From: Choristocarpus tenellus KU-1152
Lineage: Eukaryota > Phaeophyceae
Direction: 5' to 3'
DNA: 32,342 nt
NCBI GenBank assembly: GCA_964200185.2
Contig: CAXNAD020000071.1
Coordinates: forward strand, 1-32,342
A model generated the notes under the pieces. That model was not told the origin of the DNA and did not search any database. It worked only from the letters and a program-made list of their open reading frames with translations. Made by a program: the position numbers and the translations under genes. Of this stretch, positions 18,755 through 27,378 are shown piece by piece (within the stretch, counting starts at the first letter, position 1; each line of letters starts with the position of its first letter).

Positions 18755-19615
18755 ATGGTGTTAGATTATGTATATTTTTCAATTTTTGGGTCATTAATTT
18801 TAGGTTTATCCTTGAAGGTAGTAACAACTCAGAATCCTGTTTATTCTGTACTTTATTTGGTTTTAGTTTTTATTCTAAGTTCCATTTTTGTACTTAGTTT
18901 AGGGCTAGACTTTATAGCTTTGTTTTTTGTTTTAGTTTATGTTGGTGCTATTGCGGTTCTTTTTTTGTTTGTTGTTATAATATTAGATATTAAATTAGTA
19001 GAGTATCCTACACCTATTACATTTATTTTATTTTTTTTGTTAATTTTAGCTATATATATATCTAATTTTGGTTTTTTTAGATTAGGACAAATTTTAAATA
19101 ATTATCCTGGATTTTATTCTTGGATTTTTGAAATTCCTAATTTATATATGGATTTCAAATATAAAGAATATCATATACCAAGAACTTATAGTCATTGTTT
19201 AGCTCTTAAATTTGATAATACTATGGATTATTGGTCATGTTTGTTTGCACTTGACTTTAAATTTCTTAAAATAAATTTTTGGTTAAATTCATTAGATTTT
19301 ACAACTTCAGCAAAAAATTTAGGTCATGTCTTATATACTTACCATATAATTTTATTTATTATTGGTGGAATTATTTTATTAATCTCAATAGTAGGAGCTA
19401 TTTCTTTAAGTCTTCAAGTTAATAAAACGGAATCTTTGACACGTCAACTTGGTCGTCAACCCAATAATGCGATTTTTCTTACAGTATCTAGTAAAACTAA
19501 AATAGATATTTTAACTTTTCGTGATTTAGAGGTATGGCCACCTATATCCTCTGATACAAAAGAAAATTCTTATTTTTCAAGTAAAGAATATTTAAAAAAT
19601 GAGAATTTTTATTAA
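18755..19615 (+). CDS. nad6: NADH dehydrogenase subunit 6 (NuoJ)
   Basis: Membrane subunit of complex I, 286 aa, longer than the usual 170-210. The N-terminal part is typical: NPVYSVLYLVLVFILSS and the pi-bulge helix FVLVYVGAIAVLFLFVVII. A hydrophilic insertion of about 75 residues (from about 127) precedes the last helix (LFIIGGIILLISIVGAI), and a long soluble tail runs to the end, overlapping nad11 by 17 nt. Confidence 0.94.
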   Translation: MVLDYVYFSIFGSLILGLSLKVVTTQNPVYSVLYLVLVFILSSIFVLSLGLDFIALFFVLVYVGAIAVLFLFVVIILDIKLVEYPTPITFILFFLLILAIYISNFGFFRLGQILNNYPGFYSWIFEIPNLYMDFKYKEYHIPRTYSHCLALKFDNTMDYWSCLFALDFKFLKINFWLNSLDFTTSAKNLGHVLYTYHIILFIIGGIILLISIVGAISLSLQVNKTESLTRQLGRQPNNAIFLTVSSKTKIDILTFRDLEVWPPISSDTKENSYFSSKEYLKNENFY

Positions 19616-20210
19616 TTCTTTATCTGTTTGGGTATCTCCTATTTCTAGTGTTTTGCAGACTTGTGAAGTTATATATGATTATATTCCTAGATTTTGTTAT
19701 CATCAAAAATTAATAATTGCGGGTAATTGTCGTATATGTTTAGTGGAGATTAATAATTCTCTTAAACCACAAGCTTCTTGTGCTTTACCCTTAATAGCTA
19801 ATATATTTATTTCTACTAATACTGCTTTAGTTAAAAAAGCTCGAGAAGCTGTAATAGAATTTATTTTATTAAATCATCCATTAGATTGTCCTATTTGTGA
19901 TCAAGGTGGTGAATGTGACTTGCAAGATCAAAGTTTAAATTTTGGTTCAGATCGTAGCCGTTTTTTTTTTTTTAAAACAACTATTTCGGATAAAATTTTA
20001 GGTCCTTTGGTTAAAACAGTTATAAGACGATGTATTTTATGTACAAGATGTATTCGTTATGCTATTAAAATTGGTGGTATTAAAGATATAGGAACTACTA
20101 ATCGTGGAGGTAAGTCTGAAATTGGTTTATACATCTCTAAAATTTTAGAGATGGAATTATCTGGTGGTATTATTGAGTTATGTCCTGTAGGATGGGTTTT
20201 ATCCTTATAA
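19599..20210 (+). CDS. nad11: NADH dehydrogenase subunit 11, Fe-S domain only (NuoG)
   Basis: 203 aa, only the N-terminal third of the about 680-aa complex I subunit. All cluster ligands are visible: C33, C44, C47 and C61 for the [2Fe-2S] cluster; H93, C97, C100 and C106 for N5; C145, C148, C151 and C195 (CPVG) for N4. The frame stops 5 codons after CPVG, so the molybdopterin-like domain is absent and presumably nuclear or lost. Some ochrophyte mtDNAs show the same state. A 22-bp palindrome (20132-20153) lies near the end. Confidence 0.95.
   Translation: MRIFINSLSVWVSPISSVLQTCEVIYDYIPRFCYHQKLIIAGNCRICLVEINNSLKPQASCALPLIANIFISTNTALVKKAREAVIEFILLNHPLDCPICDQGGECDLQDQSLNFGSDRSRFFFFKTTISDKILGPLVKTVIRRCILCTRCIRYAIKIGGIKDIGTTNRGGKSEIGLYISKILEMELSGGIIELCPVGWVLSL
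20132..20153 (+). repeat. 22-bp perfect palindrome in nad11
   Basis: CATCTCTAAAA followed directly by its reverse complement TTTTAGAGATG, inside the codons for YISKILEM. Confidence 0.75.
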
Positions 20211-20214
20211 AAAT

Positions 20215-20577
20215 ATGTATTATTTTAATGAATATTATGCTATTTTAATTTTTTCTGGTATTAGTATTATTCTTGCTATTATTATTTTTGGAGCTTCTTA
20301 TGCTTTAGCTATTGTTAAGTCTGATAGTGAAAAATTATCTTCATATGAATGTGGTTTTGACCCTTATGAAGATGCTAGGAATGCTTTTGATGTTCGTTTT
20401 TATTTAGTAGCTATTTTATTTTTACTTTTTGATATTGAAACTGTGTTTTTATTTCCTTGGGCCCTTTCTCTATCACAGCTACCCTCTTTGGCTTATTGGT
20501 CTATATTAGACTTTTTATTTGAATTAGTTATTGGTTTTATTTATGCTTGGAAAATTGGTAGTTTAGATTGGGAATGA
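20215..20577 (+). CDS. nad3: NADH dehydrogenase subunit 3 (NuoA)
   Basis: Membrane subunit of complex I, 120 aa, three helices. The loop SSYECGFDPYEDARNAFDVRF (in parts, about 42-62), with the switch-loop Cys, and the following LLFDIETVFLFPWA are diagnostic. It starts 4 nt after nad11 and ends in TGA, sharing ATGA with rps14. Confidence 0.97.
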   Translation: MYYFNEYYAILIFSGISIILAIIIFGASYALAIVKSDSEKLSSYECGFDPYEDARNAFDVRFYLVAILFLLFDIETVFLFPWALSLSQLPSLAYWSILDFLFELVIGFIYAWKIGSLDWE

Positions 20578-20876
20578 GAGAAGTAGGTTTTGATTCAGAT
20601 TTTAGACGTCGTCAATTTTTTTCTAAATACGAATCTAGACGAAATATTTTAAAATCAATTCTTTATTCACAAAATTTAAACTATAAAATAAGATGGTGGG
20701 CTCAATTAAATTTAAATAAATTACCAAGATCTAGTAGTATTTGTAGGGTTAAAAATCGATGTATTCAAACATCACGGTCTAAATCAGTTTTATCTAATTA
20801 TAAATTATCACGATTACGTTTACGTCGTTTGGTTTCACGTGGATTATTTCCTGGTGTCCGTAAAGCTAGTTGGTAA
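20574..20876 (+). CDS. rps14: Ribosomal protein S14 (uS14)
   Basis: Small-subunit head protein, 100 aa, the long (zinc-free) type. The C-terminal signature is clear: LPRSSSICRVKNRC, then SRLRLRRLVSRGLFPGVRKASW in parts. ATG at 20574 overlaps the nad3 TGA (ATGA); an in-frame TTG two codons earlier is less likely. Confidence 0.95.
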   Translation: MREVGFDSDFRRRQFFSKYESRRNILKSILYSQNLNYKIRWWAQLNLNKLPRSSSICRVKNRCIQTSRSKSVLSNYKLSRLRLRRLVSRGLFPGVRKASW

Positions 20877-20914
20877 TAACAGTTTAATGATTTTATTTAA
20901 AGAAAAATATATAT

Positions 20915-22111
20915 ATGGGTTTAAAAAAAAGTGAATTTCAGTGTAAACTTCAACATTTTACTATTAATTTTGGTCCACAACATCCAGCAGCTCATGGTGT
21001 ACTCCGTTTAATTTTAGAATTAAAAGGAGAGGTTGTTAAAAGAGCTGATCCTCATATTGGTCTTCTTCATAGGGGAACTGAAAAATTAATTGAGTCTAAA
21101 ACTTATCTTCAAGCTTTACCTTATTTCGATCGTTTAGATTATGTTTCTATAATATGCCAAGAGCATACTTATGTTTTAGCTGTTGAAAAACTTTTACAAA
21201 CTTCTATCCCAATACGTGCTCAATACATTAGAGTATTGTTTGCAGAAATTACTAGAATTTTAAATCATTTACTAGCTGTTGGTTGTCATGCTATAGATGT
21301 AGGTGCTATAACTCCTTTTTTATGGGCATTTGAAGAACGAGAAAAATTGATAGAGTTTTATGAGAGAGTCAGTGGTGCTCGTATACATGCTAGTTTTTTT
21401 CGTCCAGGTGGTGTTAGCCAGGATCTTTGCTTAGGTTTATTGGATGATATTTATTTTTTTGCTACTCAATTTAGTGAACGTTTAGATGAAATGGAGGAAA
21501 TATTGACAAATAATCCAATTTGGAAACAACGTTTAGTTGATATCGGTATTGTTAAAGGAAAAGATGCTTTAGATTGGGGTTTTTCCGGTGTAATGCTTAG
21601 AGGTTCTGGTTTAATTTGGGATTTAAGAAAAAATCAACCTTATGAGGTTTATTCAGATTTAAATTTTAATATAGCTTTAGGAACAAATGGAGATTGTTAT
21701 GACCGTTATTTAATTAGAGTTGAGGAAATAAGACAATCTCTTCATTTAATTCATCAATGTTTAAATAAAATACCTAAAGGTTCTATTAAAGTTGAAGATG
21801 GTAAATTAAGTTCTCCCTCACGTGTACACATTAAGCAAAGTATGGAAGCTTTAATTCATCATTTTAAGTTATATACAGAAGGTTTTATTCCGCCTGCTGG
21901 AGAAACTTATACTGCTACTGAAGCACCTAAAGGTGAGTTTGGTGTTTATTTAATTTCAAAGGGTATTAATAAACCATATCGATGTAAAATTAAAGCTCCA
22001 GGTTTTGCTCATTTACAAGCATTAGATTTTATATCAAAATCTCATATGTTAGCTGATGTTGTTACAATTATTGGTACACAAGATATTGTTTTTGGAGAAG
22101 TAGATCGTTAA
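20915..22111 (+). CDS. nad7: NADH dehydrogenase subunit 7 (NuoD, 49 kDa)
   Basis: Quinone-site subunit of the complex I peripheral arm, 398 aa. It shows [18 protein letters not shown] (about 16-33), HRGTEKLIE with the quinone-site region, and the C-terminal [20 protein letters not shown]. Length and both ends match the family. The spacer after rps14 is 38 bp and AT-rich. Confidence 0.98.
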   Translation: MGLKKSEFQCKLQHFTINFGPQHPAAHGVLRLILELKGEVVKRADPHIGLLHRGTEKLIESKTYLQALPYFDRLDYVSIICQEHTYVLAVEKLLQTSIPIRAQYIRVLFAEITRILNHLLAVGCHAIDVGAITPFLWAFEEREKLIEFYERVSGARIHASFFRPGGVSQDLCLGLLDDIYFFATQFSERLDEMEEILTNNPIWKQRLVDIGIVKGKDALDWGFSGVMLRGSGLIWDLRKNQPYEVYSDLNFNIALGTNGDCYDRYLIRVEEIRQSLHLIHQCLNKIPKGSIKVEDGKLSSPSRVHIKQSMEALIHHFKLYTEGFIPPAGETYTATEAPKGEFGVYLISKGINKPYRCKIKAPGFAHLQALDFISKSHMLADVVTIIGTQDIVFGEVDR

Positions 22112-22121
22112 TTAAAAAACA

Positions 22122-22195
22122 CGAGAGATGACGCAGTTTGGTAGCGTGTCTGCTTTGGGAGCAGAAAGCCGTAGGTTCAAATCCTACTTTTTCGA
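22122..22195 (+). tRNA. trnP(ugg): tRNA-Pro(UGG)
   Basis: Acceptor CGAGAGA/TTTTTCG (two wobble pairs), D-stem ACGC/GCGT, anticodon loop TTTGGGA on stem TCTGC/GCAGA, T-arm GTAGG/CCTAC. Confidence 0.93.
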
Positions 22196-22218
22196 TTACC
22201 AATATTTTATTTTTTATT

Positions 22219-22250
22219 GATTAAGTAATCTCAATATAAGAGATTTAATC
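22219..22250 (+). promoter_or_regulatory. Leader hairpin and motif upstream of rns
   Basis: GATTAA-gta-ATCTC pairs with GAGAT-TTAATC around AATATAA. It contains AGTAATCTCAATATAAG (22224-22240), shared with the rps11 leader, and AATATAAGAGA, which resembles plant-type mitochondrial promoter cores. Candidate promoter for the rRNA block; unproven. Confidence 0.3.
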
Positions 22251-22272
22251 TAATTTTTACAGAGATTTTACC

Positions 22273-22298
22273 AAACTTTATCTAATATAGTAAAGTTT
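22273..22298 (+). repeat. Hairpin flanking the 5' end of rns
   Basis: AAACTTTA (22273-22280) and TAAAGTTT (22291-22298), perfect 8-bp arms with a 10-nt loop, directly before the SSU rRNA 5' region. Possibly a processing signal. Confidence 0.45.
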
Positions 22299-23834
22299 AT
22301 TAATAATGAGTATGATCCTGGCTCAGGATGAAGGCTTTGAGTTTGCTTTAACACATGCGAGTCGAATGGTTAGAATATAATTTTTATTCCATGGCGTACG
22401 GGTGAGTAATAGGCGGGAATTTACCTTATACTTCGGGATAATTCTATCTCTGCGGAGAGAAGGCAACAGAAAAATACCGAATCTTGATAGTTAAATATCG
22501 TTAAAGGATAATCCGGTTAAAGATAAGCCCGTCGAGTATTAGGTAGTTGGTGGATTAAAAGCTTACCAAGCCTATAATGCTTAGCTGGTCTGAAAGGACG
22601 ATCAGCCACACTGGGACTGAGACAAGGCCCAGGTTTTTAAGGAAGCCAGCAGTGGGGAATCTTGGACAATGAGCGAAAGCTTGATCCAGCAAAACTTAGT
22701 GAGGGAGAGAAGGCTGATGTTGTAAACCTCTTTTCTAGTTGAGGATGATGACAGTAAATTAGGAATAAGTCCCGACTAACTTCGTGCCAGCAGTCGCGGT
22801 AATACGGAGGGGGCGAGCCTTATCCGGAATAACTAGGCGTAAAGGGTCCGTAGACTGTTTTAAGAAAGTTCTAAGTTAAATATTAAGGCTATACCTTAAA
22901 AAGGCTTTGAAAACAAGAAAACTTGAGTTCGATAAAGGAAAATCGAATTTCCCAATGAGGGTTAAAATTCGTTGAAGTGGGAAGGAAGATCAGAGGCGAA
23001 GGCGATTTTCTGGCTCGATACTGACGTTGAGGGACGAAGGCATGGGGAGCAAACAGGATTAGGAACCCTGGTAGTCCATGCTGTAAACGATGAGTGCTAA
23101 CTCTTAGGATAACTTAGGGGTTAAGCTAAGGCATTAAGCACTCCGCCTGAAGAGTACGAGCGCAAGCTTGAAAATCAAAGGAATTGGCGGGGGCTCAAAC
23201 AAGTGGTGGAGCATGTGGTTTAATGCGATGTTACGCGCGTAACCTTACCAGTTCTTGTGATTTTGTCAATTTTCCGGGTAATCGGTTAATTTTGGAAATT
23301 TCAGGTGTTGCATGGCCGTCGTCAGCTCCGTGTCGTGAGATGTTAGGTTCACTCCTAAAACGAGCGTAACCCCCATCCATATCTGGTCAATGACTTTATG
23401 GAAACTGCCGACTATACGTTTGGAGGAAGGCGGGGATGAGGTCAGGTCTTCATGACCCTTATGAACTGGGCTACACACGTGCTACAATGGTAAAGACAAC
23501 GAGTTGCAATGGTGTAAGCCGGAGCCAATCTATAAACTTTATCTTAGTTCGGATTGGGGGCTGCAATTCGCCCCCATGAAGCTGGAATCACTAGTAATCG
23601 CGGATCAGGATGCCGCGGTGAATAAGTCACTGAGCCTTGCACATACTGCCCGTCACATCCTGGAAGTTTATTTGGCTTAAAGATTGTGGTTTATTTTTAA
23701 TATAAATCAAAAATATAATTAAAGAGAGATTTTTTTATTCTTGATTTTTAATAAAGTAGATCCTTTTAAGGGAGAGATAGGCAACTGGGATGAAGTCGTA
23801 ACAAGGTAGTCGTAGGGGAACCTGCGTCTGGAGT
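22299..23834 (+). rRNA. rns: Small-subunit (16S-like) rRNA
   Basis: Bacterial-type SSU rRNA of about 1.5 kb. The 5' ATGATCCTGGCTCAG region, the 530-loop GTGCCAGCAGTCGCGGTAA, the 790-loop GGATTAGGAACCCTGGTAGTCC, GAATTGGCGGGGGCTCAAAC, CAACGAGTTG-type elements and the 3' decoding site (CGTCAC, AAGTCGTAACAAGGTA) are readable. Helix 44 is expanded and AU-rich (about 23660-23770). The 3' end reads GGGGAACCTGCGTCTGGA, without an anti-Shine-Dalgarno CCUCC. Ends are approximate. Confidence 0.95.
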
Positions 23835-23855
23835 TTTTTTTTATTTATTTAGAAA

Positions 23856-23954
23856 TATTTTTTTCTGTTTAGACCCATACCCGAAATCATACCGAACTCG
23901 AGAGTTATTGTCTGAACTGCCAAACATACTGAGAAATCTTGGGAACCATGGCAA
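23856..23954 (+). rRNA. rrn5: 5S rRNA
   Basis: Helix II is GTTTAGAC (23867-23874) with GTCTGAAC (23910-23917). Loop C contains CATACCGAACTC, the 5S hallmark. Domain gamma is closed by TGCCA (23918) and TGGCA (23949) with ACTGAG and GGGAACC at the loop E positions, as in plant mitochondrial 5S. Helix I is weak: a U-rich strand (23856-23866) could pair only with bases that run 9 nt into trnA, partly by G-U pairs. Ends are therefore uncertain. Confidence 0.75.
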
Positions 23955-24026
23955 GGGGATATATGTCAGTGGTAGACTATATGCTTTGCAAGCATAAAGT
24001 CGGCGGTTCGATCCCGTCTATCTCCA
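23955..24026 (+). tRNA. trnA(ugc): tRNA-Ala(UGC)
   Basis: Acceptor GGGGATA/TATCTCC, anticodon loop TTTGCAA between ATGC and GCAT, T-arm GGCGG/CCGTC. It abuts the 5S rRNA. Confidence 0.93.
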
Positions 24027-24037
24027 AAACTATTTTA

Positions 24038-24121
24038 GGATAAATGACTGAGTGGTCTAAGGTATTAGTTTTGAAAACTAACGCAGTAAAACTGCCGTGG
24101 GTTCGAATCCTACTTTATCCT
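24038..24121 (+). tRNA. trnS(uga): tRNA-Ser(UGA)
   Basis: Acceptor GGATAAA/TTTATCC, TG-ACTGAG entry typical of Ser, anticodon loop TTTGAAA on stem TTAGT/ACTAA, long variable arm GCAGT-AAA-ACTGC. Confidence 0.94.
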
Positions 24122-24130
24122 TCTTTTTAT

Positions 24131-24218
24131 AGAGGTGTGGCTGAGAGGTTTAAAGCTTTGATTTGCTAAATCAATTTACACCCAAAGTGTATCGTAGGTT
24201 CGAATCCTATCATCTCTT
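24131..24218 (+). tRNA. trnS(gcu): tRNA-Ser(GCU)
   Basis: Acceptor AGAGGTG/CATCTCT, anticodon loop TTGCTAA on stem TTGAT/ATCAA, long variable arm TACAC-CCAAA-GTGTA, T-loop TTCGAAT. Confidence 0.94.
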
Positions 24219-24235
24219 TATTTTTTAATAAATGT

Positions 24236-24307
24236 AGGAGTATAACTCAGAGGTAGAGTGTGTGCCTTACAAGCATGAAGACAGCGGTTCGATACCGTTT
24301 ATTCCTA
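24236..24307 (+). tRNA. trnV(uac): tRNA-Val(UAC)
   Basis: Acceptor AGGAGTA/TATTCCT, D-stem ACTC/GAGT, anticodon loop CTTACAA between TGTGC and GCATG, T-arm AGCGG/CCGTT. It abuts rnl. Confidence 0.93.
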
Positions 24308-24692
24308 AAGCATGAAGTGGATGCCTTGGAAGGAAGAAATAGAGATGTAATATCATCAAAGTTTTGGGTTAGATTATATTTGAGATCCCATACTATCTAT
24401 AAAGGAAAACTTAGGTCAAAAGACTTTTTTTTTAATATAAAAGGGGAAGTGAAACATCTCAGTACCCTAATAACAATCAATCGAGTATTCATTAGTAGTG
24501 GTGAGCGAAAATGATTATTGGTATAGTTTTAATTATAGACGAAATTATATTAATAAAAGTTGAATATATGACCTTAGAAGGTGCTAGTCCTGTAAACTAT
24601 AAAAATATATAATTTATTTAAGTACATAGAGGCAAGTATACCTTTGTGGAATATTGGGGGACCACCCTCAATACCAATATCTATTCTTTCTT

Positions 24693-24730
<38 letters not shown>

Positions 24731-26041
24731 AGAAATTACGATAATGAAATGAAAACTTAAAACTTAATGTTTTTGTCGAAGATACTTTTAATCAACGGCA
24801 TACCTTTTGTATAATGGGTCAGTGAATTAATATAAAAGGCGAGCTTAAATCTATTTGATGTAGGCGAAGATAAATCGAGTCAATCGAGGGCGATAGTCTT
24901 CTATTTTATACCCGAAACCGTCTGATCTAAACTTGAGCAGGTTGATATTATAATGGCAACATTTTTTGGAAGACCGAACCCGTGTATGTGGCAAAATACT
25001 GGGATGACTTGAGTTTAGGGGTGAAAGGCTAATCAAAGTCGGTGATAGCTGGATTTCTGCGAAATCTATTTAAGTAGAGCGTCTTATTAGGGAATAAGGG
25101 GTAGAGCACTGTATGATGGATGGGGAGATTTTCTCTTACTGAAGTTTGGCAAACTTCGAATACTTATTTACTATTTAGGGCAGACAGAACATAGATGCTA
25201 AGATCTATGTTCTAAAGGGAAACAGCCCAAATTTAAAGCTAAGGTCCATAAAAAATTTTTAGTGAATAAGGTGACTTCATATCTTTAATAATCAGAAGGT
25301 AGGCTTGGAAGCAGCCATTCTTTAAAGATAGCGTAACAGCTCACTGGTTGAGATTTAAAGTCCTAATAATTCTGAGGGCTTAAATATTTTACCGAAGCTT
25401 TAGACAAATTATTGTGGTAGCAGAACGTTCCGTAGGTTTATGAAGTTAAAGCGAAAGCTATTAATTGAAATATCGGAAGTGAGAATACTGACATGAGTAG
25501 CATAAAACAATGGGTAGAGCATTGTGGCCGAAAGTCCAAGGTTTTCGATCCTAGGTTTATCCAGATCGGGGACATTATTTGTCTATGTAAAACGGTCCCT
25601 AAGCTTTTAAACCAAAGTTTAAAGTGATGGGTAAGTTTAAGCTGTGATGCTTTATTGACGAACGTTTAATTTTATTTTTTATCTTTGGTTGTATAAAAAG
25701 TATAGTATTCTTTCCAAGAAAAAGATTAGCAATATATTCACCGTACTTTAAACCACCACAGGTGGACTAGTAGAGAATACTTAGGCCTTGAGATAACTAT
25801 ATTGAAGGAACTCGGCAAAATGGCCCTGTAACTTTTGAAAAAGGGGTGAGAATAAAGATTTTTAATCTTTTTGAGCGCAAGCTTATATTCTTGGCACAGA
25901 ATCGGGGGTAGCGACTGTTTAATAAAAACATAGGTCTCTGCTAACTCGTAAGAGGATGTATAGGGACTGACACCTGCCCGGTGCTGGAAGGTGAATTCTT
26001 TCTATTAAGGTAGAAAGATTAAGCCCTAGTAAACGGCGGCT

Positions 26042-26098
<57 letters not shown>

Positions 26099-26988
26099 TG
26101 AATGGTGTAACGACTTCCCCGCTGTCTCCAATATAGACTCAGTGAAATTACAAAAATCGTGAAGATGCGATTATCCTACAGTTGGACGGAAAGACCCCGT
26201 GCACCTTTACTATAGGCAAGCACTGTAGACTAAAGACTTTAGTGTAGTATAAGTGGGAGTCTATAAAGCCTTTTCGCTAGAAAATTGCTGAGACATCGTT
26301 GAAATACCACTCAGAGTTTTATTGGTTTACTTACTATGGGACAATGTTTGCTGGGTAGTTTGACTGGGGCGGTCACCTCCTAAAGAGTAACGGAGGTACA
26401 CAAAGGTAGATTCATCCCCTGTTCTAAAAAAGGGGAGAAGAGCACAATGGTAAAAGTCTGCTTAACTGGAAGAAGTACTTTTCGACCAGAGACGAAAGTC
26501 GGTCATAGTGATCCGGTGGTTCTTTGTGGAAAGGCCATCGCTCAATGGATAAAAGGTACGCCGGGGATAACAGGCTAATGAAGCTCTAGAGCTCCTATCG
26601 ACGGCTTCGTTTGGCACCTCGATGTCGACTCATCACATCCTGGAGCTGAAAAAGGTTCCAAGGGTTCGGCTGTTCGCCGACTAAAGTGGTACGTGAGTTG
26701 GGTTTAGAACGTCGTGAGACAGTTTGGTCCCTATCTCCTGTGGGTGTACGAAAATTTAAAGGATTAAACTTTAGTACGAGAGGACCGAGAAAACTTGATC
26801 CATGGTGTTCCAGTTGTTTTACCAGAAGCAATGCTGGGTAGCTACATCAAGATAAAATAATTGACCACTATGGCAAGAAATTTTCCTTAAATGAAATTTT
26901 CTAAGGGTTGTGAAAGACGATCACATAAATAGGCGTAAAGTTTAAAATCTGTAAAGTTTTAAGCTTATTCGTACTAAAACTTTATATA
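24308..26988 (+). rRNA. rnl: Large-subunit (23S-like) rRNA
   Basis: Bacterial-type LSU rRNA of about 2.7 kb, uninterrupted. Landmarks: 5' AGTGGATGCCTTGG, the GTACCGTGAGGGAAAGG element, TAACTATGACGGTCCTAAGGTAG in parts, GACGGAAAGACCCCGTG, the peptidyl-transferase loop segments, and the sarcin-ricin loop AGTACGAGAGGACC (26772). The 3' end follows AAGCTTATTCGTACTAAAAC; exact ends are approximate. No intron interrupts the domain V insertion sites I could recognise. Confidence 0.95.
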
Positions 26989-27041
26989 TGGGGTACATAG
27001 TTGTTCTTTAAAAAGAAAGTAAGTCGTTCTTACTTACCCCA
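26989..27041 (+). other. Structured element after rnl
   Basis: TGGGGTA (26989-26995) pairs with TACCCCA (27035-27041) and encloses a hairpin AAGTAAG-TCGTT-CTTACTT (27017-27035; the two stems share one base). The element lies between the LSU 3' end and trnM. It could be a processing or termination structure or a small RNA; nothing identifies which. Confidence 0.4.
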
Positions 27042-27063
27042 ATAACCTTTTAATATTACTAAT

Positions 27064-27138
27064 AGCGTTGTGGAGCAGATTGGTTAGCTTATTAGGCTCA
27101 TGCCCTAAAGGTCGTAGGTTCAAATCCTACTGACGCTA
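27064..27138 (+). tRNA. trnfM(cau): tRNA-fMet(CAU), initiator
   Basis: Acceptor AGCGTTG/TGACGCT, the TG-GAGC-AG D-arm entry characteristic of initiators, anticodon loop CTCATGC on stem TTAGG/CCTAA, T-arm GTAGG/CCTAC. Confidence 0.9.
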
Positions 27139-27178
27139 AACAAATAGCTTTTTATTTAGTATCGGATCTTCTGCGATA

Positions 27179-27204
27179 GGGGGGAGGGTTAAGGGAGGGG
27201 GGGG
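27179..27204 (+). other. G-quadruplex-like motif
   Basis: G6-A-G3-TTAA-G3-A-G8 between trnM and trnL(UAA), on the plus strand. It is the most G-rich segment of an AT-rich genome and contains at least four G-tracts with loops of 1-4 nt. The surrounding spacer (27139-27208) holds no gene. Confidence 0.7.
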
Positions 27205-27208
27205 TTAA

Positions 27209-27291
27209 ACAATCTTGGTGGAATCGGTAGACACGTCAGACTTAAAATCTGTTTCTAATTTAGAGTATCGGTTCAAGTCCGTTAGATTGTA
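27209..27291 (+). tRNA. trnL(uaa): tRNA-Leu(UAA)
   Basis: Perfect acceptor ACAATCT/AGATTGT, TG-GTGGAATCGGTAGACACG D-arm, anticodon loop CTTAAAA on stem CAGA/TCTG, long variable arm. Confidence 0.94.
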
Positions 27292-27296
27292 TTAAA

Positions 27297-27369
27297 AGCA
27301 GGATAGTTCAGATGCTAGAACAATGGGCTCATAATCCATATGCCGGGGGTTGGAATCCCTCTCTTGCTA
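27297..27369 (+). tRNA. trnM(cau): tRNA(CAU): elongator Met or Ile2
   Basis: Acceptor AGCAGGA/TCTTGCT, D-stem GTTC/GAAC, anticodon loop CTCATAA on stem ATGGG/TCCAT, T-arm GGGGG/CCCTC. The T-loop is TTGGAAT with G56, and the D-loop AGATGCTA has C19: a swapped tertiary pair. Only two CAU tRNAs are seen although AUG and AUA are both used, so this could be elongator Met or lysidine-modified Ile. Confidence 0.85.
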
Positions 27370-27378
27370 TTTTTTTCT

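Noticed and set aside
23184-23478. Short frames within rns on both strands
   Set aside because: They lie entirely inside conserved SSU rRNA.
25497-25570. tRNA-like string (GGGTAGAGCATTG ... GGTTTTCGATCC) in rnl
   Set aside because: It aligns with the LSU rRNA CCGAAAGTCCAAGGTTT region and has no acceptor stem.
24260-26831. Short frames within trnV/rnl on both strands
   Set aside because: They lie in conserved tRNA and LSU rRNA sequence and have no family resemblance.
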